Shown: positions 17,230-25,353 of the stretch, one piece after another | How positions within the stretch are numbered: position 1 is the stretch's first letter | How the letters are laid out: each line of letters opens with the position of its first letter | IMG/VR virus record: IMGVR_UViG_3300020200_000038 | Coordinates: 1 to 54,815 of that record | Reading direction: 5' to 3' (one strand) | Length of the DNA stretch: 54,815 nt | Source: a virus | Translations under genes and position numbers: made by a program | The notes under the pieces: generated by a model | What the model was told of the DNA's origin: nothing | Database searches by the model: none | What the model saw: only the letters and a program-made list of their open reading frames with translations

Positions 17230-19122
17230 TCACCTCTGTCTGGGGTTTCTGTTAGTTGACTCCGCTCTTGGAGATCTTGACTCCGCTCTTGGAGATCTTG
17301 ACTCCGCTCTTGGAGATCTTGATGAGACATTCTTCGCCGCCGCGCCCCACGTCGGAGTATTAATATTGGGCATACCCTTACCTAAAAATAAGGTGCCATT
17401 TATTATCTTATTTCCCTCGAAGGCAGAGTCGTCTGTAGTCCCAGATTGTCGCCGTTGCCTAGGCTGAGCAACTTTCGAAATCACACCATCGATGAAGCGG
17501 CGGTAAGCATTTACCGCAACCTCGTCGAGCGCTTCTTCAGACCTTGCGTTCTGCTTTATCTGTTCTGCTCGGTGAGCATTTGAAGGAAATACTGTTTGTC
17601 TAGCATCCATACTGCTGGAAAGTACCTCTCCCCTTCTCTGCTCCGCTTTGGCTTCCCTGGGAGTGACGGCTTTGGCTTCAACCTGCTTGTTATAGGTATT
17701 CTCTTGGTGTAACGCACGAAGGGTTTGCCCAAATCGAGATGAGGGCATCTTATGTAACTCTCTTAGTTCTGCCCCAAGTCCAGATCTTAGCTGTTCATAA
17801 GATTGGCTGGATTTCGGTCCAAACTTCCGACCAAATTGTCGCCGTGATACTTTGGCTTCCTCCGCTCCAAGACTACGTAACTCGATTGGTACTGGCTGAC
17901 TAGACTGGGGCTTCGAAGGCTTGACGTCCCCTACATAAGAAGTAATTGGATTATCTTGTTCTAGTATAACTTCAATCGGCACATTATACTGGGGCTTCCC
18001 ATTATACTGGGGCTTCCCATCTTGGTGTAACGCCATACTGCTGGAAAGTACCTCTCCCCTTCTCTGCTCCGCTTTGGCTTCACGAAGGGTTTGCCCAAAT
18101 CGAGATCGAGCATCCTCCGCTCCAAGACTACGTAACTCGATTGGTACTGGCTGACTAGACTGGGGCTTCAATCGAGATCGAGCATCCTCCGCGGGGGTTC
18201 GCCCAGAGTGCATCGCCTGTACGGCCCTTACATAGTCCGTCAAATTGTTAAAACCAAGGCTCTGTGCGTATCTCGTTACAGCCTCCAAAACCCTGGCGGG
18301 ATTATCATATATGGCGCCGCTTAATCCTATTACATTACCACTGGAATCAACATTAAACCCAATAGACCCCGATACACCGAACTGTTCTCCTGATATAGTC
18401 AAACCTTTGCTGTATAAATTGTTCATATGCTTAGCCTGTGCACTACCGAGCGCATTTGCAATAAGGCCGAGTCCTGGTATGACATTCAGTAAGGTCTCAA
18501 CGAAAACACCAGGACGTGTGGCAGTCCATTGCCCAGCAACATACTGAGGATTAGTTCCCAGTACCTCGGGATTTGACAAAGCACTGACACCAGTACCTAT
18601 TAACCCTGCAATGGGGCCACCAGCACCAGCAATATGACTAACAACTGCAGCCACCGTGCCAGCTGGGGTCTTACCATATTTAGCACCTTCAATAAGATTA
18701 GACATTAAAGAGCTGTCTGAACGGGCCTGTGGTACTTCTTGGTGTAACGCACGAAGGGTTTGCCCATACCGAGCATCTGGTATGTTGGCTGCAACATCCA
18801 TTAGACGGTTACGTTCATAACCATAGTCCGAACCGCGAAATCCGTTAGGATTTTCAATGATACTAGGTGGCCTGACAGAAAGATTAGATTCTGGATCATT
18901 AGGTGATTTTGGTACAGTAGAAACTGGTGGATTACCAAATTCAAACTGAGGGGGAGCTATTATCGAGACAGGAGATCTATTCTTGTAGCGATATGCTATA
19001 CGACCATGGGCATCAATATAAGCTTCCAATTGTTTAGTAGGATCATACATATTGTATTGACTACTATATGAATTTTGAAAACCCGGCCTATTGATTATAG
19101 TTGGTGTTTCGTATGTTGCCAT
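17230..19122 (-). CDS. Patchwork virion-region protein with in-frame repeat insertions (630 aa)
   Basis: It follows the portal cluster in the late operon. Residues ~1-300 look like an ordinary protein with a Gly/Ala-rich hydrophobic stretch (AGAGGPIAGLIGTGVSAL, ~165-185) that may be membrane-active. From ~310 to the end it is a mosaic of repeated modules: KPQSSQPVPIELRSLGAE (three copies), EAKAEQRRGEVLSSSM (two), FGQTLRALHQ (two intact copies, one split by another module; a further YGQTLRALHQ near residue 120), DARSR(L/F), GKPQYN (two) and RSPRAES (three tandem). One segment (EVILEQDNPITS) is encoded by 37 bp that recur inverted in an unrelated plus-strand gene at 31.9 kb. Function unknown; perhaps a head or ejection component with a disordered, rapidly rearranging C-terminal half. 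Confidence 0.65.
   Translation of the reverse strand: MATYETPTIINRPGFQNSYSSQYNMYDPTKQLEAYIDAHGRIAYRYKNRSPVSIIAPPQFEFGNPPVSTVPKSPNDPESNLSVRPPSIIENPNGFRGSDYGYERNRLMDVAANIPDARYGQTLRALHQEVPQARSDSSLMSNLIEGAKYGKTPAGTVAAVVSHIAGAGGPIAGLIGTGVSALSNPEVLGTNPQYVAGQWTATRPGVFVETLLNVIPGLGLIANALGSAQAKHMNNLYSKGLTISGEQFGVSGSIGFNVDSSGNVIGLSGAIYDNPARVLEAVTRYAQSLGFNNLTDYVRAVQAMHSGRTPAEDARSRLKPQSSQPVPIELRSLGAEDARSRFGQTLREAKAEQRRGEVLSSSMALHQDGKPQYNGKPQYNVPIEVILEQDNPITSYVGDVKPSKPQSSQPVPIELRSLGAEEAKVSRRQFGRKFGPKSSQSYEQLRSGLGAELRELHKMPSSRFGQTLRALHQENTYNKQVEAKAVTPREAKAEQRRGEVLSSSMDARQTVFPSNAHRAEQIKQNARSEEALDEVAVNAYRRFIDGVISKVAQPRQRRQSGTTDDSAFEGNKIINGTLFLGKGMPNINTPTWGAAAKNVSSRSPRAESRSPRAESRSPRAESTNRNPRQR
17258..17320. 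repeat. 21-bp tandem repeat, three perfect copies
   Basis: Units at 17258-17278, 17279-17299 and 17300-17320 are identical. They encode RSPRAES three times near the C-terminus of the 630-aa protein. Confidence 0.97.
17608..18192. repeat. Interleaved repeat modules (48, 57/72 and 18 bp)
   Basis: A 48-bp block occurs exactly at 17608-17655 and 18034-18081. At the second site it cleanly interrupts a unit that is intact at 17702-17740 and largely so at 18737-18766. A 57-bp block is shared by 17857-17913 and 18113-18169. The second copy sits inside a 72-bp tandem duplication (23-bp flanks at 18098-18120 and 18170-18192). An 18-bp unit is tandem at 17983-18018. All lengths are multiples of three. 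Confidence 0.95.
17938..17974. repeat. 37-bp inverted copy of 31877-31913
   Basis: This stretch is the exact reverse complement of 31877-31913. Because the two host genes are on opposite strands, both read it in the same sense and frame (EVILEQDNPITS). Confidence 0.97.
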
Positions 19123-19319
19123 TAGTTTTTACTACCTATACTAAGAAGTTCTCGCACTAAAGCCGCTCTCCCCTGGAGTTGGAACAGAGCCTGTTCCGAT
19201 TGTGCCCCCTCCAGCCCCCGATGTATCTGCTGGAGACGCTCCTGCAACCATTCCGAGATTTTCACCCCCTGGGGGCTCTGGAGCGCTAATCGGACTTGGT
19301 GTACCAATTTGTCTTCCAT
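19122..19319 (-). CDS. Small helical protein overprinted on the portal gene 3' end (65 aa)
   Basis: A GGGA lies about nine bases before the ATG at 19319. The frame runs almost wholly inside the last 179 bases of the portal gene in another frame and ends one base into the start of the 630-aa gene. The product (MEDKLVHQVRLALQSPQGVK... then WLQERLQQIHRGLEG and ALVRELLSIGSKN) looks like a compact pair of amphipathic helices. The portal tail in the same DNA is low-complexity Gly/Pro/Ser. That contrast suggests this frame is the one under structural constraint. Small helical proteins just after portals occur in other podoviruses. It could instead be a coincidental frame. Confidence 0.6.
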   Translation of the reverse strand: MEDKLVHQVRLALQSPQGVKISEWLQERLQQIHRGLEGAQSEQALFQLQGRAALVRELLSIGSKN

Positions 19320-21273
19320 TCTGATTTCCCATAATTAAAGCATATATCTTAGCCTCATTGGCATCGTTAATCGTTGTTTCCGGATCAAGATCAAGTGTCG
19401 CTACAACTTCCTTGAGAACCTTGTCCCATTTAACAAATGGAGCAAGAACTGGATTAGAACCAACCTGCATTAACATCATTAGCCGCTGTGACTTGATTTC
19501 TTTTTTCATTAACGAGGCAGAACCTCGGGCATGAATATCCAGATCACCCACGATTTCTGGAAGGTCTTTATTGAACTGCATATTCCAAGCAAATAGTGAC
19601 TCACCGATAGGCTGAATGATATAGTCGTCTAGATTCTTAATTACAGTTTTAATGTTTAGTGCTGCAGCACCCATAAGCATTGACATGCCGGATGCCGTAC
19701 GAGTTGTAGAATTAATACCAGTCTGACCGTGCGAATATGAGGGAATACCAGTTTGTTCATCAGCTAACTGGCGAAATCGATCAAATACACTCATGTTCTC
19801 ATTAGTCGTATTAGGAAATTTGATACCGAATACTGCCTGCCCAGGAGCACCACCTTGACGCCTAAATTGCTTACCAGGAAAGATACGCATATCCTGACCG
19901 GGGACTAAAGCCTGCTCATCAACATCGAAAATTAAATTGCCGGAGATTTTTAGATTGTCGATGCACATACGAGCGGCACCGTTCATGATCATCTGGCTGT
20001 CGTCCATGTTTTCAGCTACACCGATACCAAAAAACCGATAGGGATTGGTCTCATACGGGGCTGAGTTATAAGGAATACGTGCTGGAGTGAATGGGTTAGC
20101 TACAAGTCGAATTAGACGCTTGCCACAAACCCAGGCATTAATTTGTATCTCATCTAGATTCGTCATTGAATTAGGAATATCAAGTCCGGCTTCTAGAGCT
20201 AAATCCTTATCTATTATGCCCCAAAATTCTAGAACTTCGAACCGGTTCGCCAGTTCATTAATATCTTCTTCGTCATGAAGTTGATCTTCGTAGCCTTGTT
20301 TGTCATACCCGGTGCCTTCTTCGATGCACATTTCTACAGCATCTTTATCAAAATAAGGACGATGCAATAGGGCGCGAAGTTGTGATGTAGTTAGCCTATG
20401 ACGTTGAATAACCCATTCAGCTTCTTCAAGATTACGAGCACTTGGATCTGGATAAAAATCCCAAATGCTGACAAATTCGAGCTTAGGAATTAGCTTATTA
20501 ATTGGCTCATAAACAGTTGCTGCTTCTGGATCTGCCATGTTCTTTGTCCATTTATGCAGAACCTTGTTGTAGTTAAATGGACCTTTTACTATTCCATGAC
20601 CAAGCATTGCCATTTCAAAACAAGTTTTACTTAGTACACGAGTGATGTTACTTTCTTCTAGCTGATCCATAATCAGCTTTTCCATGCTTTTAGCAGCGAT
20701 ACGAGCAGGTTCTATTTGAATATGCTGTGGAGTAGGTGCCGGACCTTTCTTCCACGGTAACATTGTTCCTAGCCGATTAGCTAGGCCCCCAAGGATAGAC
20801 TGTGCGGTAGCACCAGGAGCCAGATCATTACCATCGCCAGGATATCCGTAAGGATCACGGTTTGGAATACCGCCTTTGGCATTCTGGCCTGCTGCTGGAT
20901 CAACGTTTGCATATTCAGCAATACCTTCTGGAATCTTCGTTGGTTCAATAGTTAGAGGAAACCGGTCGTTGCTAAACAGTACGTCAATGATTTGACCATA
21001 AGCAGCTAAAACTTTAGTTTTAGTTATCTTGATGAAGATTTTAGATTGCTCTGAATCCTCGACAACAAAACCACCATCATAAACACCCCGATAATTACGA
21101 TAAGCTCGTAGCCATCTATCCTCATCGGTTTGGCGTTCATTGGCAGCTTCTTCGAAATATTTACGGATTGTTCCAGCTAGTGGGCTGTAAATACTTTCAT
21201 CAAGGGAAGTTTTAACTGCTATGACTGAAGAATCATCGAAAGCATCAGTTTGATCTGACTCAAAAATTGCCAT
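19141..21273 (-). CDS. Portal protein (P22-type, 710 aa)
   Basis: The length is close to P22 gp1 (725 aa). Features include a portal-like N-terminal region (EEAANERQTDEDRWLRAYRNYRG), a wing/stem part with WDFYPDPSARNLEEAEWVIQ, an RFFGIGVAENMDDSQMIMN block, and a region of FRQLADEQTGIPSYSHGQTG followed by TRTASGMSMLMGAAALNIK typical of P22-like portals. It forms the dodecameric DNA gateway at one capsid vertex. It overlaps the upstream 85-aa gene by one base. The last ~60 residues are Gly/Pro/Ser-rich and overlap a second coding frame (19122-19319). Confidence 0.88.
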   Translation of the reverse strand: MAIFESDQTDAFDDSSVIAVKTSLDESIYSPLAGTIRKYFEEAANERQTDEDRWLRAYRNYRGVYDGGFVVEDSEQSKIFIKITKTKVLAAYGQIIDVLFSNDRFPLTIEPTKIPEGIAEYANVDPAAGQNAKGGIPNRDPYGYPGDGNDLAPGATAQSILGGLANRLGTMLPWKKGPAPTPQHIQIEPARIAAKSMEKLIMDQLEESNITRVLSKTCFEMAMLGHGIVKGPFNYNKVLHKWTKNMADPEAATVYEPINKLIPKLEFVSIWDFYPDPSARNLEEAEWVIQRHRLTTSQLRALLHRPYFDKDAVEMCIEEGTGYDKQGYEDQLHDEEDINELANRFEVLEFWGIIDKDLALEAGLDIPNSMTNLDEIQINAWVCGKRLIRLVANPFTPARIPYNSAPYETNPYRFFGIGVAENMDDSQMIMNGAARMCIDNLKISGNLIFDVDEQALVPGQDMRIFPGKQFRRQGGAPGQAVFGIKFPNTTNENMSVFDRFRQLADEQTGIPSYSHGQTGINSTTRTASGMSMLMGAAALNIKTVIKNLDDYIIQPIGESLFAWNMQFNKDLPEIVGDLDIHARGSASLMKKEIKSQRLMMLMQVGSNPVLAPFVKWDKVLKEVVATLDLDPETTINDANEAKIYALIMGNQNGRQIGTPSPISAPEPPGGENLGMVAGASPADTSGAGGGTIGTGSVPTPGESGFSARTS

Positions 21274-21530
21274 TATTTAGAAAAATTCTTAGTTAATGAA
21301 TGGTCGTTTGCAAGCTTTGAAAGACCATCTTTCGTACCCTCACTTCCAATTGGGAAGGTTTCGGTATTCTGGTACTTGTCAGCTGACTTTAGAATACCTT
21401 TTGCATTCAGATAACCAGAAGAACTCTTCTTGGATGGATCACCTGAATTAAAGCTACCTTGTTTAATGCTGGTAGTTAGTGGATCTGCCATCTTGTGTTC
21501 GCCGCCCATATTACCACAATAATCTTTCAT
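21273..21530 (-). CDS. Small protein between terminase and portal (85 aa)
   Basis: A strong AGGAG stands six bases before the ATG at 21530. The product is polar, lysine- and serine-rich and likely flexible (GSFNSGDPSKKSSSGYLNAK). It lies 9 bp downstream of TerL and overlaps the portal start. I do not recognise it. The slot suggests a packaging or head-assembly accessory. Confidence 0.65.
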   Translation of the reverse strand: MKDYCGNMGGEHKMADPLTTSIKQGSFNSGDPSKKSSSGYLNAKGILKSADKYQNTETFPIGSEGTKDGLSKLANDHSLTKNFSK

Positions 21531-21539
21531 ATTAATCTC

Positions 21540-23249
21540 CTAATAACCCAAAATTGGGTCTGCTGGTCGCCATGTTCTTTCAGTTATCTTACCAAAATCA
21601 GCCAATATATCAGCAGGATTTCTTGGTCTACTCATGCACCCATAGCGTAGTGCATCGTATGCATGATCTTCCGCATTTGTATCAACATCTTCTTGATTGT
21701 TCTTATCAAGTGGTAATGCAGGAAGAGTTCTTATTAAATTCCTACAAGTTGAGAATATTTGTAACGCAGGTTCGTAATTACCGTTTTTGTTAAGAATAGT
21801 TTTAGCCAAACGACGATGAATCTCTAGTTTACCATTAATACGACTGCGTGGACTCTGATCTGCTTTTGTCCATCTGCAGCCCTGTCTATTTAGAGTTTCA
21901 AAAATAGAAGGACCGCGATCACCACGCTTTGCATCAGTTGATCCATCGATGAACCCTCTCATGGGTTTTGGATCATTCTCTTCTAGTCCAAGTACGATTT
22001 CTGCAAGCTGATCTGGATTCTTGCCTTTAAAGTAAAGTTCACGATAAACGATAAGGCGTCCATCAAAATCTACAACAAACCACAACACACAACCATTACT
22101 GGAATATCCCCAATCGCAGGCTCTGAACCTTGTCCAGTTTCTAGGAATCTCGAACGGATTAATTACATGTATTGATTTGTCGAATTCAGGGAATGCAGCA
22201 TTATCGAATACATCCCAGTTTCCTTCCAGCCATTGCTGACGAAGAATATCTGGCAGTGAAGATAAAGTGATAAGATAATCTTCACTGTACATTAGATACG
22301 GATTATCTGTCAGCTTGGCTGGAATAAAACGTCGAGTTATGCTTCTTTTGCCTAACGGAGTTTCGATATCAATTACGAATGAGGTGTTAGGCGGCGCCGG
22401 ATTAATGAAAGTTTCCTTAACCCACAATGATCCAATGTTACCGGGGTTGCCGGTAGCCCGCATATAGGTAGGGATTTCCGGATCAATAGATCGTAGAGAT
22501 GATCTCAGGAAGTTCCAAACGCTGGCATCAGGATATTGCGGTAATTCATCTACGCCAATCCATGTATATGATTGGCCTTGATATCGGAGGGCGTCCTGGA
22601 GATTTTCAGCATAACCGAATTCGATTCTAGCTCCACTAGGGAATTTCCATTCCTTTTCTTGTTCTCTCCATTTCGCACCGGGGAAAGCTCTTCCATAAAG
22701 ATGTTGACTGTGGCTAATCATGTCGCGTAGTTCTGGCATTGTTCTGCGTAGAATCAAGGCACGATGTGAACGACGATCGCAATACCGTAGAGGATCTACA
22801 AGAATAGCATAGGATTTACCACCGCCTCTAGCACCACCATAAAATACTTCTTTCTCTGCTGCTGCCAGAAATTCCGTCTGTTGGGCAGTAGGTTTGAAAA
22901 TGATCTCTTGATTTTCTAGAAACTCCTTAATTGTAGGAGTTGCTCTGTCAAGAATATCCTGCTCGACTATGACTGGCTTTTGGCCAGATATAATTTGTCG
23001 AAGCGTATTTAATACTTCTTCCTTCTCTTTGCGTTTATTACGATGGGCTCGAAGGTTATTATCAACTTTTTCAAAGTTCTTCCTAATAGCCGTTTCTTTA
23101 GTACGCTGTTTATAGATAGCATCCTGACCAGAACGAACTGCTCTTTTAAGATCTACTTGGGCGATCTTATCCCCGTCAATTTGACCCCTAGCTTGAGCAG
23201 TTTCTTTCTTAGTCGAAGGGGGCGCTACATCATCAAGAAGCATCAGCAC
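21540..23249 (-). CDS. Terminase large subunit (TerL, ~569 aa)
   Basis: The ATPase half shows Walker A (YGGARGGGKSY, residues ~137-147) and Walker B (WIGVDELPQ, acidic pair ~234-235), with an adenine-binding FKPTAQQTEFLAA before them. The nuclease half begins at FRACDWGYSSNGCVLWFVV (catalytic Asp ~residue 390) and continues to DHAYDALRYG, the typical C-terminal aspartate block. It pumps DNA into the procapsid through the portal and cuts concatemers. The start is ambiguous: GTG at 23249 or ATG at 23243, with a weak GGA upstream. Neighbours are a TerS-like gene and portal. Confidence 0.93.
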   Translation of the reverse strand: MLMLLDDVAPPSTKKETAQARGQIDGDKIAQVDLKRAVRSGQDAIYKQRTKETAIRKNFEKVDNNLRAHRNKRKEKEEVLNTLRQIISGQKPVIVEQDILDRATPTIKEFLENQEIIFKPTAQQTEFLAAAEKEVFYGGARGGGKSYAILVDPLRYCDRRSHRALILRRTMPELRDMISHSQHLYGRAFPGAKWREQEKEWKFPSGARIEFGYAENLQDALRYQGQSYTWIGVDELPQYPDASVWNFLRSSLRSIDPEIPTYMRATGNPGNIGSLWVKETFINPAPPNTSFVIDIETPLGKRSITRRFIPAKLTDNPYLMYSEDYLITLSSLPDILRQQWLEGNWDVFDNAAFPEFDKSIHVINPFEIPRNWTRFRACDWGYSSNGCVLWFVVDFDGRLIVYRELYFKGKNPDQLAEIVLGLEENDPKPMRGFIDGSTDAKRGDRGPSIFETLNRQGCRWTKADQSPRSRINGKLEIHRRLAKTILNKNGNYEPALQIFSTCRNLIRTLPALPLDKNNQEDVDTNAEDHAYDALRYGCMSRPRNPADILADFGKITERTWRPADPILGY

Positions 23250-23266
23250 CGTTATCCAAAGGCATG

Positions 23267-23533
23267 TTAGTATCCTCGTTTAAATACTTTTCTTAAACCT
23301 GGACCTGATATAGGCCGGCCAGTAACTTTAAACATCCAATCACAAACCTGTTGATATGATGAAACTTTTAGAAATTCTTTAGCCTTGGCTAGAGCTTCTA
23401 ATTCAATATCCACAGGGAGAAGTGATTTCTCATTTTGTGGATCGATACGATATCCGTAAGGGATCTGTCTTGCTTTACGTTTTATTTTTTGATGGGAGGA
23501 TAAAGATGTTTCCGACACCGCTGGCATTGACAT
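23267..23533 (-). CDS. Small putative DNA-binding protein upstream of TerL (88 aa)
   Basis: The frame overlaps the terminase small-subunit candidate by 59 bases. The product has a basic N-terminus (HQKIKRKARQIPYGYRI) and a helical C-terminal part (LEALAKAKEFLKVSSYQQVCDWMF...GPGLRKVFKRGY). A helix-turn-helix-like arrangement and an IPYGY segment resemble the linker region of some serine recombinases, but no recombinase catalytic domain is present. Its position suggests a packaging accessory or second small terminase component. Function unproven. Confidence 0.6.
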   Translation of the reverse strand: MSMPAVSETSLSSHQKIKRKARQIPYGYRIDPQNEKSLLPVDIELEALAKAKEFLKVSSYQQVCDWMFKVTGRPISGPGLRKVFKRGY

Positions 23534-23870
23534 CTAATGTATCTTTCTTACCTACTCCGACACGATCAAGAATACTCTCGGCAGCTTCCTTACGAGCTTT
23601 AGCCCGAGCAAGAGTACCAGGTTCTACATCAGAGTCCAGATCAATCGTTTCAATGATGGCCTTAGCAGCTTTAACTGAATTGACTGCTAGCATCTGTTTG
23701 CTCAGTTCAATGATTTCATCACGGATACTACGAGTAACCTCTGATACACGGGTTTCCGGTGAATAGCCGGCTAGCTCCTTCGCTTTCTTCAGGTCACCAC
23801 CAGCTTCATCAAATAGTACAGACAGGAATAGCTTCTGATTATCAGTTAAGATTCTTGGTTGACTGGTCAT
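23475..23870 (-). CDS. Terminase small subunit candidate (131 aa)
   Basis: The N-terminal part (LTDNQKLFLSVLFDEAGGDLKKAKELAGYSPETRVSEV) has the pattern of a terminase small-subunit helix-turn-helix: 'L-T-x-x-Q-x-x-F' followed by a helix pair and 'AGYS'. A long oligomerisation helix (KAAKAIIETIDLDSDVEPGTLARAKARKEAAESIL) follows, then a C-terminal flexible tail. It would recognise packaging DNA and present it to TerL, encoded two genes downstream. The ATG overlaps the stop of the preceding gene (TAATG). Confidence 0.65.
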   Translation of the reverse strand: MTSQPRILTDNQKLFLSVLFDEAGGDLKKAKELAGYSPETRVSEVTRSIRDEIIELSKQMLAVNSVKAAKAIIETIDLDSDVEPGTLARAKARKEAAESILDRVGVGKKDTLDVNASGVGNIFILPSKNKT

Positions 23871-24130
23871 TAGCGTTTTCCGGTTTTCTTTTCTCTTGCT
23901 TTTTTAGTACGAGCGAATGAACGATTCTTACTTTTAGTAGTAACCCGTAAGTTCTTTCGTTTATTGTTCATAGGATTTGAATCCCTATGATCCACATCCT
24001 TGCCATCACCTTTACGAACTACTCCTGTCTTCATAAGGGTTCTACGAGCCTTGTTCCTGGAAGAGCGTCGCTTGATCTGTGATGACTTACCGTGGTAGTT
24101 GACGTATTCGCGTTTATAATTTCTAGGCAT
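23870..24130 (-). CDS. Very basic HNH-like / phage small protein (86 aa)
   Basis: I choose the ATG at 24130 (AAGG six bases upstream). The product is strongly basic. Its C-terminal half, DVDHRDSNPMNNKRKNLRV followed by lysine/arginine-rich sequence, resembles the DH-x-D-x-N-x-x-NN-x-x-x-NLR core of HNH nucleases. The first histidine pair and zinc ligands of a full HNH domain are not clear. Such small HNH-like proteins often sit beside terminase genes and aid packaging (family knowledge). It may be an HNH relic or nucleic-acid-binding protein. Confidence 0.6.
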   Translation of the reverse strand: MPRNYKREYVNYHGKSSQIKRRSSRNKARRTLMKTGVVRKGDGKDVDHRDSNPMNNKRKNLRVTTKSKNRSFARTKKAREKKTGKR

Positions 24131-24141
24131 TAACAACCTTT

Positions 24142-24339
24142 CTAATATTTTTTCGAAACGTTATTAGTAATAGAAGAAGATACAGAGGTAATTAAAACTT
24201 GTGGATCTATAAAAGAAAATGGTCCGGTTGGAAGATTCCAATATGGGGGTTTTTTGAAATGCTTTTCAGCTTCTTTTTTTGCATTAGTTATAAGTTTTCC
24301 ACAATTCGGACAACGTTCACATTCACAATAGTTACTCAA
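24142..24339 (-). CDS. Small zinc-ribbon-like protein (65 aa)
   Basis: Residues 5-13 hold clustered cysteines (CECERCPNC), compatible with a structural zinc site or knuckle, followed by a polar region. The ATG at 24339 overlaps the protease gene stop by eight bases, so it is likely translationally coupled. Function unknown. Confidence 0.55.
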   Translation of the reverse strand: MSNYCECERCPNCGKLITNAKKEAEKHFKKPPYWNLPTGPFSFIDPQVLITSVSSSITNNVSKKY

Positions 24340-24979
24340 GGTTAAATTCCTTACAGATTTCAGACATCGGTACGATCAAAGCAATATCTGCTGATTCATA
24401 GACTCTACTATAGCCACCAAAACCAATCGTGGGACGTAAGGCATAGGCTGAAATAACCCCAACTACCTTACCATCAGTATCAAATACTGGACCGCCTGAC
24501 TGGCCCATATTAATAGTTATATCGGCTAGAAAACCCTTACCATCCTCATCCTTATAGTTTACAGCAATAACATGGCCCCAGGAGAATACCAAAGGAAACT
24601 CAAGTGGATAGCCTACGGCAATAATTTCCTCACCAAGAGTAACTTCCGAACAACGGATAGGAAGTGACGGTCCGATACTCGAAGATGTGTTTATATAGGC
24701 AAATCCAGTATCAAGATTCTCAGAAATAACTATATCGACTAGATTATGACCATTAACAATAAACTTACCGTTTTTTAGTACATGTTCAGCTGACATTACG
24801 ATTTGACGGTCATTGTAGTCAATCAGGAACCCAGTACCATGGCCGGGCTTATCTTGCTGGAATATTTTAACAATGGATTGGGGAAAGCTGTCATACTGTA
24901 GATAGGCTACGCAGGCACTGGTAAACAATACAGACAATGTAACCAGTATACTGTTCAGCACCAATCCAAGTCTATTCAT
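24332..24979 (-). CDS. Trypsin-like (S1 family) serine protease with N-terminal signal/anchor (215 aa)
   Basis: Residues ~5-26 form a hydrophobic segment (LVLNSILVTLSVLFTSACVA) that could be a signal peptide or membrane anchor. The catalytic triad of the HtrA/trypsin fold is visible: His in MSAEHVL (residue 66), Asp in NLDTGFAYI (residue 90) and Ser in GQSGGPVFD (residue 161). The oxyanion context, GKVVGVISAYA, follows. The length suits a minimal protease domain without PDZ. It sits at the promoter-proximal end of the virion operon. It may process virion or host envelope proteins; its target is unknown. Such a secreted-type protease is uncommon in phages. Confidence 0.8.
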   Translation of the reverse strand: MNRLGLVLNSILVTLSVLFTSACVAYLQYDSFPQSIVKIFQQDKPGHGTGFLIDYNDRQIVMSAEHVLKNGKFIVNGHNLVDIVISENLDTGFAYINTSSSIGPSLPIRCSEVTLGEEIIAVGYPLEFPLVFSWGHVIAVNYKDEDGKGFLADITINMGQSGGPVFDTDGKVVGVISAYALRPTIGFGGYSRVYESADIALIVPMSEICKEFNLE

Positions 24980-25145
24980 CTATATAAGCCTCATTTATCC
25001 AATCTTGTTTATTTTTTTTCTTATGAGTTTTGAACTTCTGTTTCTTTATCGGTCTGGCTAATTGGAGAGCTTCAATTCGAGTTTCTAGAAAAAGTTCCTC
25101 CTCGTCCGTAAAGCGTCTTTTATCATAGTTATATGTGTGCTTCAT
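24972..25145 (-). CDS. Small basic protein (57 aa)
   Basis: From the ATG at 25145, 57 codons run to a stop that overlaps the protease ATG (ATGAATAG). The product begins MKHTYNYDKRRFTDEEEL and ends NKQDWINEAYIDE, with a very basic middle (KKQKFKTHKKKNK). Coupling to the next gene and uninterrupted packing support it. No family recognised. Confidence 0.55.
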   Translation of the reverse strand: MKHTYNYDKRRFTDEEELFLETRIEALQLARPIKKQKFKTHKKKNKQDWINEAYIDE

Positions 25146-25176
25146 TGGAATTTTAGAGCAACTATTCAGTTACCAT

Positions 25177-25344
25177 TTATGTAACTAAATTGATCAGCCA
25201 TATTTCTGCAGCGCTAATAAATACTGTTATGGCAACTATAATGGCCCAAAACTGAACCTTTTTCCAGTTGATTTTGTAGGCACTGAAGCTATCTGTTAGA
25301 GAAGCAATTAGTCGTATTGTTTTGTATTGCATTGCATTCACCAT
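25177..25344 (-). CDS. Small single-pass membrane protein (55 aa)
   Basis: The frame starts at the ATG at 25344 (an internal ATG at 25332 is possible) and gives MVNAMQYKTIRLIASLTDSF, then a predicted membrane helix at residues ~30-52 (VQFWAIIVAITVFISAAEIW). It lies 9 bp after the promoter-proximal gene of the minus operon. It may act on the host envelope early in transcription of this unit. Confidence 0.5.
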   Translation of the reverse strand: MVNAMQYKTIRLIASLTDSFSAYKINWKKVQFWAIIVAITVFISAAEIWLINLVT

Positions 25345-25353
25345 ATATTGAGT

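Noticed and set aside
17608-18192. Diversity-generating retroelement or CRISPR array
   Set aside because: No reverse transcriptase, no template/variable repeat with adenine-directed changes, and repeats lack spacer regularity.
25330-25344. 15-bp match between the start of the small membrane gene and the Sel1 gene start (28007-28021)
   Set aside because: A 15-base match is expected a few times by chance in 55 kb on two strands, so it is not counted with the longer patches.
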